Source: Betaproteobacteria bacterium (lineage in GTDB: Bacteria; Pseudomonadota; Gammaproteobacteria; Burkholderiales; Burkholderiaceae_C). From it: a stretch of 8,550 bases of DNA. A model generated the notes under the pieces. It was not told the DNA's origin and ran no database searches. It was given only the letters and a program-made list of their open reading frames with translations. How positions within the stretch are numbered: the stretch's first letter is position 1; every line of letters starts with the position of its first letter. A program made the translations under genes and the position numbers. Of the stretch, positions 1 through 5,746 are shown piece by piece. The DNA lies in contig RFTR01000080.1 in the NCBI GenBank assembly GCA_009923345.1, positions 1-8,550 on the forward strand. The letters are read 5' to 3'.

Positions 1-91
1 GGCTGCCAAGTTGGGCATCAGCCCACGCACATTGCGCTATAAGCTCGCACAACTGCGCAGCCGTGGCATGACTGAAGGAGTCGCAGCATGA
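1..91 (+). CDS. C-terminal end of sigma54-dependent flagellar response regulator (FleR/FlrC-like), partial
   Basis: Only the last 29 codons are present (reading from base 2, stop TGA at 89-91). The peptide begins AAKLGISPRTLRYKLAQLR, which is the recognition part of the Fis-type helix-turn-helix that ends NtrC-family activators; the form LGISPRTLRYKL is typical of the flagellar members FleR/FlrC/FlbD. Such proteins bind upstream of sigma54 promoters and drive open-complex formation by ATP hydrolysis, turning on middle and late flagellar genes. The stop overlaps the fliE start (ATGA), so the two are probably co-transcribed and translationally coupled. The receiver and AAA+ domains lie outside the window, so the exact family member cannot be fixed. 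The family call is strong; the name FleR versus FlrC is inference from context. Confidence 0.82.
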   Translation, partial: AAKLGISPRTLRYKLAQLRSRGMTEGVAA

Positions 92-429
92 TCGATCGAA
101 TTTCTAGTGCCAACGTCCAGTCCATGCTGGAGGTTTTGCGAACCTACCAATCTCAAGCTGCTGGCAATGCAGGTGCAGCCGCTGAACCAGCTGCTACCAA
201 AGTAGGTCAGCCGACGTTTTTTGACTCAGTCAAAAACGCAATCGACGGTGTTAACGATACGCAGAAAAAATCGTCTGCTTTGTCTGAGGCCTATGACCGC
301 GGTGAAGAAGTTCCTCTCACCGAAGTGGTGTTGAGCATGCAGAAATCTTCTCTGGCTTTTGAAGCCACCCTCCAAGTACGCAACAAAGTGATGAAGGCGT
401 ACGAGGAAATCATGAACATGCCGGTTTGA
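88..429 (+). CDS. fliE: Flagellar hook-basal body protein FliE
   Basis: FliE is the small adaptor between the FliF MS ring and the proximal rod; it is exported early and polymerises at the base of the rod in the periplasm. The product is 113 aa, close to the usual 100-115. The C-terminal third carries the family signature: VVLSMQKSSLAFEATLQVRN, then a KVMKAYEEIMNMPV ending, which forms the helix that stacks like rod and hook proteins. The N-terminal 45 residues are Ala/Gly-rich and variable, as is normal. The start at 88 is supported by a strong AAGGAG at 75-80, seven bases upstream, and by the ATGA overlap with the preceding regulator. Twenty bases separate its stop from fliF. There is no cleavable signal peptide, as expected for a type III export substrate. 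Confidence 0.97.
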   Translation: MIDRISSANVQSMLEVLRTYQSQAAGNAGAAAEPAATKVGQPTFFDSVKNAIDGVNDTQKKSSALSEAYDRGEEVPLTEVVLSMQKSSLAFEATLQVRNKVMKAYEEIMNMPV

Positions 430-449
430 TGTTGGACTGAAAGACATAT

Positions 450-2549
450 ATGGCTACAGACACTCTCAATATGAACGCGATGACCTTGCCCTCGGGTCAG
501 GCATCTGACAACGCAGCCGCTGCTGGCGCGGGCAATGCCACAGGCACGGCTCTCAAAGTAGAAGGCTCTAAATTACCTGCATGGATCAATTCCAAAGAAG
601 GCCCTGGCGCATTGGTGATGGATGTATTGCGCCAACCCAGCGTGCGCAAAGCATTGCCATTCATGGTGATCTTTATGTTGCTGATGTCGGTCGCGGTGTT
701 TTTCACTTCGATGAAGCCAACACCTTACCGTCCCTTGGTCTTGATGCTCAATGACGCAGACAAACAAATTGCAATTGAAACCTTGAAGACTGCAGACTTC
801 AAACCCGAAGTAGATGCCTCTACCGGCCAGTTGTCTGTTCCCACGTCGCGCTACCAAGAAGCGCGTATGTTGTTGGCTTCTAAAGGTCTACCACGTACAG
901 AGATCTCTGGCATGGAGAACCTCAAAGACATGCCCGCTATGACCACCAGCCAATTTATGGAGCAGGTGCGCTACAACAATGCGATGGAGCAAGAGCTTTC
1001 ACGCAGCATCGTGCAAATTGGTGGCATCAAATCCGCCCGCGTGCATTTGGCCGCGCCCAAACAAAGCGTGTTTGTGCGCGATCGTGCGCCTACTAAGGCG
1101 TCTGTGATCATCACCCGCTTACCTGGCCGAACGATTTCTTCAGCCAACGTACAAGCGATCATTCAATTGGTCGCTTCTAGTGTGCCGTATTTGGCGCCCG
1201 AGAATGTGTCTGTGGTCGACAACTTCGGCAGCTTGATGAACGAAATGTTGGTAGAGCAACCCTTAGGTTTGACCTCTGCCCAGTTGATGCAAAAGCAGCA
1301 GATGGAAGACCTCTATCGCACGCGTTTGATCCAACTATTAGCTCCTATCGTGGGTGAATCGAATGTCAGCGCACAAGTCAGCATGACGTTAGATTTCACG
1401 CAAACCGAAGTCACTACAGAAGACTTTGACTCGCAAGACAAAGGCCCCAAGACCCGTTCTGAATTGTTCGTAGAAGATCGCAACACATTGCGCGATGCAA
1501 TCGGTTTACCAGGTTCTTTGGCTAACACACCTCCTGCGCAGAACAACCCACAAGCCACGACCCAATCTAACTCTGACCCTCTAAAAGGTGTGAGTGAAAA
1601 AGGCGTGCAAGTGACTGCGCGCAGCACCAAGAACTATGAACTTGACCGCTCTGTGCGTCACACCAAAGGTGCGATGGGCACGATCACCAAAATCGGTGTG
1701 GGTGTGTTGATCAATGAGCGTCCAATTCCCGCAGGTACCAAGATTGAAAAGCCAGCAGATGGTTCAGCTCCCCCGACATCTGTTCCTTACACACCTGAAG
1801 AGTTAGACCGTTTAAACCAGTTGGTCAAAGGCGCTGTGGGATTTAACGAAACACGTGGTGACGTAGTGACGGTTGTAGCAACCAAGTTTGAACCACAGTA
1901 CGACCCATCGATCGTGCCTTGGTACCGCGATGAAAACTACCAAGTGATGGTCAATGCAGGCGTGGTCGGATCTATCTTCTTGCTTGTCTTGTTATTAGTA
2001 GTACGCCCCATGGTGCGTCGACTTACAGCCCCTGAGGTCGACCCTGCTGCTGTGGCCGCCGCCGCTGCAGAGGCTGCGAATGCTGAGGCCAAGATGGCGA
2101 TTGAGGTGGCGACGGCAGAGTCTGCAGCCGCGAAACTCTCAGCGCAACAAGCCCGTGAAGCACACGAAGCCGAAATTGCCCGAATTGCGGAAGAAGCCAT
2201 GTTGGCTGCACAAGAAGCAGCGCGCTTGGCAGAGGAAGCACGCATTGCCGCCATAGCCCAAGCAGAAGCTGAAGCTGCAGCCATTGCCGCTAAAGCCGAG
2301 GCCGACGCCTTGGCTGCACAAAATGCGGGTGATGGAGAACCTACGGAAGAAATAGAAATCCAAGAGGGTGAATCCTTAGAAGAGGTAAAAGCCCGTATGG
2401 CCGCGATGAAGCCTAAGAAGCAGTCCATCTCTGCTGATTTGCTCAACACCGCGAACTCTTATGATGACAAAGTCGCTCTGATTCGTATGATCGTGGCTGA
2501 AGACTCCACCCGCGTGGCTGGCGTACTCAAGAGCTTGATCCGTCAATAA
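450..2549 (+). CDS. fliF: Flagellar MS-ring protein FliF with long Ala/Glu-rich cytoplasmic insertion
   Basis: FliF forms the inner-membrane MS ring on which rod, export gate and FliG rotor assemble. The protein has 699 aa, well above the usual 530-580. Order of parts: short cytoplasmic N-terminus; TM1 at about 68-88; periplasmic ring-building domains, including a region with YQEARMLLASKGLP and MEQVRYNNAMEQELSRSI; a low-complexity stretch near 355-375; TM2 at about 499-518 ending VVRP; an Ala/Glu-rich, probably helical stretch at about 532-632; and the C-terminal FliG-binding tail at 637-699. The extra length is mainly in the 532-632 stretch. The start at 450 is fixed by an in-frame TGA at 438-440; the ribosome site is weak (AAGA), so translation may depend on coupling to fliE 20 bases upstream. 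The tail is repeated in the protein encoded between fliH and fliI. Confidence 0.97.
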   Translation: MATDTLNMNAMTLPSGQASDNAAAAGAGNATGTALKVEGSKLPAWINSKEGPGALVMDVLRQPSVRKALPFMVIFMLLMSVAVFFTSMKPTPYRPLVLMLNDADKQIAIETLKTADFKPEVDASTGQLSVPTSRYQEARMLLASKGLPRTEISGMENLKDMPAMTTSQFMEQVRYNNAMEQELSRSIVQIGGIKSARVHLAAPKQSVFVRDRAPTKASVIITRLPGRTISSANVQAIIQLVASSVPYLAPENVSVVDNFGSLMNEMLVEQPLGLTSAQLMQKQQMEDLYRTRLIQLLAPIVGESNVSAQVSMTLDFTQTEVTTEDFDSQDKGPKTRSELFVEDRNTLRDAIGLPGSLANTPPAQNNPQATTQSNSDPLKGVSEKGVQVTARSTKNYELDRSVRHTKGAMGTITKIGVGVLINERPIPAGTKIEKPADGSAPPTSVPYTPEELDRLNQLVKGAVGFNETRGDVVTVVATKFEPQYDPSIVPWYRDENYQVMVNAGVVGSIFLLVLLLVVRPMVRRLTAPEVDPAAVAAAAAEAANAEAKMAIEVATAESAAAKLSAQQAREAHEAEIARIAEEAMLAAQEAARLAEEARIAAIAQAEAEAAAIAAKAEADALAAQNAGDGEPTEEIEIQEGESLEEVKARMAAMKPKKQSISADLLNTANSYDDKVALIRMIVAEDSTRVAGVLKSLIRQ
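2037..2345 (+). other. Ala/Glu-rich helical insertion of FliF (about residues 532-632)
   Basis: Within fliF, between TM2 and the FliG-binding tail, roughly 100 residues are almost entirely Ala, Glu, Lys, Arg and Gln with scattered Ile/Leu (AEEAMLAAQEAARLAEEAR is typical) and essentially no proline or glycine. This composition predicts a long continuous helix or coiled coil. Better-studied FliF proteins have a linker of only about 50 residues here. The composition bias also creates long shadow open frames on the minus strand, which are not genes. Function unknown; a spacer between membrane and FliG ring is an inference. Confidence 0.7.
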
Positions 2550-2579
2550 CACCGAATAATTTAAGTTTAGGACTACACC

Positions 2580-3614
2580 ATGGCTGATATCAATATGGGA
2601 ATGTCGGAAGCACTGCGTGCTGAGATGGCCAACATCACCTCGACCCAACGTGCGGCAGTGCTGATGTTGCTTTTAGGTGAAGAACAAGCAGCTGACATCA
2701 TTAAGTTTTTAAATCCCAAAGAGGTTCAAGCATTGGGTGCTGCGATGGTAGCTGCGGCAGACTTCTCGCAAGAAGCTGTCAACGTGGTGTTGGACGAATT
2801 TGTCGACCATTTGAAGAAGCAATCGTCTTTGAGTATGGGCAGCACCGATTACGTAGAAAACGTGATGCGCCGGGCCTTAGGCGACGACAAAGCGGCCTCT
2901 GTGTTGAACCGCATCATGCCTGGACAAGCCAGCAAGGGCTTAGAAATTTTGACGTGGATGGATGCCAGAGGTATTGCAGACATGATCAAGGCTGAACACC
3001 CTCAAGTGGTCGCCATCATCTTGTCGCTACTGGAAGCGACTGTGGCAGCTGATGTATTGAATTTCCTCCCACCCGATTCGCGTGCAGAAGTGATCCAGCG
3101 CGTAGCTAGTTTGGACACAGTGCAGCCATCCGCGATGGCTGAGTTGGAAGGCATTATGAAAATGCAATTCTCCAAGAGCGCATCGTCTCAGTCATCTAGC
3201 TTTGGTGGCGTAGAAGCTGCCGCCAAGATCATGAACTTGACCAAGACTGCTTTGGAGTCGAGCATCATGAACGGCTTGAACGAAATCGACCCCGAGTTGA
3301 TGTTGAAGATTCAAGACAATATGTTTACCTTCGAGAGCTTGGTGGGTGTGAACAACAAAGGTATTCAGGTGCTCATGCGTACCGTCGAGCCAGATATGTT
3401 GATGGTGGCTTTGAAAGGTGCAAGCCCAGAATGCCAAGCCCGCTTTTTTGACAATATGTCAGAGCGCGCCCGTGGCATGTTCCGCGACGATATGGAAGCC
3501 AAAGGCCCGCAGCGTATGTCGGATGTGGAAGAGGCGCAAAAGAAGATCATGCGTATGGCCAGACAGTTGTCTGATTCAGGTGAATTGGTGTTAGGCGGCG
3601 GAGACTATGTATAA
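2580..3614 (+). CDS. fliG: Flagellar motor switch protein FliG
   Basis: FliG is the rotor protein that binds the cytoplasmic tail of FliF through its N-terminal domain, FliM through its middle domain, and interacts with the MotA stator through its C-terminal domain. The length of 344 aa is standard. Visible landmarks: an N-terminal helical domain (AAVLMLLLGEEQAADIIKFL), the middle-domain EHPQ motif at residues 139-142 that contacts FliM, and the C-terminal torque helix with SERARGMFRDDME at 294-306, where R296, D303 and D304 match the E. coli charged residues R281, D288 and D289. The end GELVLGGGDYV is the usual family terminus. The start at 2580 follows a TAGGA at 2568-2572. Thirty bases separate it from fliF, and its last eight bases overlap fliH. 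Only one copy is present in the window, so both FliF-type tails encoded here would have to share it. Confidence 0.98.
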   Translation: MADINMGMSEALRAEMANITSTQRAAVLMLLLGEEQAADIIKFLNPKEVQALGAAMVAAADFSQEAVNVVLDEFVDHLKKQSSLSMGSTDYVENVMRRALGDDKAASVLNRIMPGQASKGLEILTWMDARGIADMIKAEHPQVVAIILSLLEATVAADVLNFLPPDSRAEVIQRVASLDTVQPSAMAELEGIMKMQFSKSASSQSSSFGGVEAAAKIMNLTKTALESSIMNGLNEIDPELMLKIQDNMFTFESLVGVNNKGIQVLMRTVEPDMLMVALKGASPECQARFFDNMSERARGMFRDDMEAKGPQRMSDVEEAQKKIMRMARQLSDSGELVLGGGDYV

Positions 3615-5094
3615 CCGTTTGGTCGTTCCGCGGTCTGCTATCGCATGGCAGCCCGCATCTAAATTGCACTTGCGCCGCTCCGAATTGGAATACGGCGAAA
3701 CCGTGTGGGGCGAAGACGCGCCCCAAGATTTTGCGGATGCTGCCTACCCAGAAAAACCTGATGGCTTTTCTACGGACACATACACGTCTGTCACGCAAAC
3801 GCTGACCGAGCAAGCGAGACTCTCTTTGGCTTTGTTGCAACAGCAAGAAGCACAGACAAGTTTTGAAAATGACTTGACGCCCCCAAAAACCAGCGCATCG
3901 GTGAACGAACATTTGCCCTTTGTGATGGACGATTATGCGGCTGCAAGACGCATCAAGGTTTTGCTTGCCAAAGGCTTGTTAGATAAAACAAGCTCTGGCC
4001 GATTTGTTGATGACTTGTCGCAAACCAAGTCAGATTTATATGCCGACACGGAAGTGTCGAATGCATCGGCATCGCATTTAGAAACTACACAAGAGGCGTT
4101 AGACGCTATACAGAGCGAAGCCATTGAAACCCCTGCACTAGAGCATTTGGCTGAGCCTGTGGAAGCGATTGAAGTTACACCTGAAGCACAAGGCATCACG
4201 CCCCAAGAGCTTTTGCTGCTGGAAGAAGCGCAATTTGCCAAAGGGCTAGCCCAAGGTCTGGAACAGGGTAAAGCGCTGGGTTTTGAAGAAGGCAAAGCGC
4301 AGGGTCTCGAAGAAGGTAAGGCACTAGGATTTGAGGAGGGTAAGGCGCAAGGCTTAGAGGAAGGCAAGGGATTGGGCCTAGAAGAAGCTGTGCAGGAAGC
4401 GCTTGCTAAAGGCAAAGCAGAAGGTATTGAAGAGGGACTTGCGCGCGGTATAGAACAAGGCGAGCGCCAAGCCCGTGAAGCCATGGAGCAAGAAGTCGCA
4501 ACCCAATGTGAAGTACTTTCACAAGTCGCTGAGGGCTTGCATGATTTATTACAAGACCCCCAAAGATTTTTTGATCCATTGAAACGCTTAGCCTTGCATA
4601 TGGCGCAGCACATCACAAAGCATGAGCTAAGTATTTCTCCGCAAGCGATTGATGCGCTGGTGCAAAACTGTTTGAACGAACTAGACCATCCCATCAAAGG
4701 GGCTGTTGTCGTTGAACTCAATCCCCAAGACAAAAAATTACTAGAAACCCTGTCTTCAGTCAATTTGCAAGGCGTTCACTTAGAAGCTGTTCCCCAATTG
4801 GCTTCCGGCAGTGTGCGTGTGATTGCTAACGATATGGTGGTGGAAGATTTGATTGAGAACCGACTGGAGGCGCTCGCCAGAAGTTTGGCACTCAAAGAGA
4901 TTGCGCCACGTGCTGAACCGCAAGTGCAAGAGGAATCCACAGAAATTTCTGAAGCTCTTTCAACAGAAGAATCGCCAGAAATGCTTCCAGCAGCAACGCC
5001 AGAAGTGCTCGAGGAAATGTCGTTTGATCCACCTTCTGAGGTAGATGAGAACCTTAAAAAGGATGATGGGGAGGCAGAAGATGTTCATTCCTGA
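3607..5094 (+). CDS. fliH: Flagellar export ATPase regulator FliH, about twice the usual length, with long glycine ladder
   Basis: FliH dimerises, binds the ATPase FliI and ties it to FliN at the C ring; it is the peripheral stalk of the flagellar type III export machine. This one is 495 aa against a usual 220-270. Parts: a short N-terminal segment (VPRSAIAWQP) of the type that docks to the C ring; a variable region of about 40-205 with no recognised domain; a four-residue glycine ladder at 213-285 (the GxxxG repeats known from FliH); the conserved C-terminal FliH/YscL domain at about 294-432, including LNPQDKKLLE, VPQLASGSVRV and IENRLEALARSL; and an acidic Pro/Glu/Ser tail at 433-495 not usual in the family. 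The start overlaps the end of fliG by eight bases, with GGCGGAG just upstream. Its end overlaps the next gene by 14 bases. Confidence 0.9.
   Translation: MYNRLVVPRSAIAWQPASKLHLRRSELEYGETVWGEDAPQDFADAAYPEKPDGFSTDTYTSVTQTLTEQARLSLALLQQQEAQTSFENDLTPPKTSASVNEHLPFVMDDYAAARRIKVLLAKGLLDKTSSGRFVDDLSQTKSDLYADTEVSNASASHLETTQEALDAIQSEAIETPALEHLAEPVEAIEVTPEAQGITPQELLLLEEAQFAKGLAQGLEQGKALGFEEGKAQGLEEGKALGFEEGKAQGLEEGKGLGLEEAVQEALAKGKAEGIEEGLARGIEQGERQAREAMEQEVATQCEVLSQVAEGLHDLLQDPQRFFDPLKRLALHMAQHITKHELSISPQAIDALVQNCLNELDHPIKGAVVVELNPQDKKLLETLSSVNLQGVHLEAVPQLASGSVRVIANDMVVEDLIENRLEALARSLALKEIAPRAEPQVQEESTEISEALSTEESPEMLPAATPEVLEEMSFDPPSEVDENLKKDDGEAEDVHS
4243..4461 (+). repeat. Glycine ladder in FliH with an exact 16-residue tandem repeat
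   Basis: Every fourth residue from 213 to 285 of FliH is small: glycine at 17 of 19 positions and alanine at the other two (261 and 265), without loss of register. Inside it, GKALGFEEGKAQGLEE occurs twice back to back (bases 4267-4314 and 4315-4362), followed by a partial third unit beginning GKGLGLEE. The two full units are identical in protein, yet 12 of the 16 codons differ, all synonymously. GxxxG ladders in FliH are known to form helix-helix contacts in the dimer; the length and regularity here are striking. Confidence 0.93.
5068..5074 (+). promoter_or_regulatory. Strong ribosome binding site that decides the start of the FliF-like gene
   Basis: GGGGAGG lies six bases before the ATG at 5081, inside the 3' end of fliH. 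The same frame has earlier ATGs at 5045, 5063 and 5066. The one at 5045 has only a GAGGT three bases upstream (too close), and those at 5063 and 5066 sit directly behind AAGG. The site therefore favours 5081, giving 215 aa. Confidence 0.75.
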
Positions 5095-5728
5095 CGTAAT
5101 CAATACCTTGTTAATGGGTTTGATTTTTATGGTCATCGTAGTGACGGTTGTGCGACCGTTTGTACTGCATATCGTCAATGGTGCAATGGGTACCGAAGAA
5201 TTGCAAAAAGAAGCGATAGAAGCTGTACAACAGGAAATGATGCGCGTCAGTATGGTGGCTGAAGCGCAGCGTAACAACCAAATACTTTTTCAACAATTGC
5301 TGTTGGATGTGCCTGAGAAACCTAAGCTCAAGCCTGTGCCTGAAGTTGTAATAGAAGCCGAAGAAGCTAAAGTACAAGAGGAAGAAGTGCAGCCTGACAC
5401 AAGCGAAGAAAATGCTGTGGTAGAAAGCACCACCGAGGTGGCTGCAGATGTTGCCCTAACTGAGGACGTTGCTGAAACTCAAGGGGACGAGGCTGAAGAT
5501 TCTGTTGCATCAAGTGGCGAAATTGTCATGCAAGAAGGTGAGTCATTGGCAGATGTCAAAGCACGCATGAAACGTGAACAAGCCAAAGCTAAGAAACCTA
5601 CGATCCCGCCAGAGTTGCTCAATAACGCCAACAGTTACGAAGATAAAGTGGGCGTGGTGCGCATGGTGGTGCAAAACGACCAAAGCCGTGTGGCCAGCGT
5701 CATTCGCAGCATGATTCAAACCCAATAA
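5081..5728 (+). CDS. Partial FliF paralogue: single membrane helix plus FliG-binding-type tail, unnamed
   Basis: This 215-aa protein sits where no standard flagellar gene is expected, between fliH and fliI. Residues 8-26 form one membrane helix (about 7-24) that aligns without gaps to FliF TM2 (502-520), sharing N8, G13, I15, F16 and V23-V24-R25-P26. Residues 27-149 are a charged helical stretch followed by an acidic Glu/Val/Ala linker with no resemblance to FliF. Residues 150-215 match FliF 637-699: both start QEGESL, then VKARM, then LLN.ANSY.DKV, then RM.V..D..RVA.V. By eye about 35 of 63 aligned positions are identical. That tail is the region by which FliF binds FliG. The periplasmic ring domains and TM1 are absent. 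R25 after the helix and no positive charge before it predict a cytoplasmic C-terminus, as in FliF. The gene overlaps fliH by 14 bases and precedes fliI by 18, so it is in the operon. A role as a membrane-anchored FliG-binding factor is inference. Confidence 0.85.
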   Translation: MFIPDVINTLLMGLIFMVIVVTVVRPFVLHIVNGAMGTEELQKEAIEAVQQEMMRVSMVAEAQRNNQILFQQLLLDVPEKPKLKPVPEVVIEAEEAKVQEEEVQPDTSEENAVVESTTEVAADVALTEDVAETQGDEAEDSVASSGEIVMQEGESLADVKARMKREQAKAKKPTIPPELLNNANSYEDKVGVVRMVVQNDQSRVASVIRSMIQTQ

Positions 5729-5746
5729 CTAACCTAGAAATTTTTC

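Noticed and set aside
524..538. Sigma54-like sequence TGGCGCGGGCAATGC inside the 5' end of fliF
   Set aside because: GG/GC spacing is right but the -12 element lacks TT, it lies within coding sequence of an operon with tight coupling, and nothing suggests an internal start here.
1937..2449. 170-codon open frame on the minus strand opposite the end of fliF
   Set aside because: It consists mainly of Ala and Ser, the antisense reading of the Ala/Glu-rich FliF insertion; a composition artefact.
3933..4763. 276-codon open frame on the minus strand opposite fliH
   Set aside because: It is Ser/Pro/Ala/Cys-rich, mirrors the repeat codons of the FliH glycine ladder, and lies wholly within a well-supported gene; no domain is visible.
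5081..5728. The FliF-like gene as a pseudogene remnant of a duplicated fliF
   Set aside because: The frame is intact, has a strong ribosome site, overlaps its neighbours in operon fashion, and its two matching segments are conserved in protein but well diverged in DNA, which points to long-term selection rather than recent decay.
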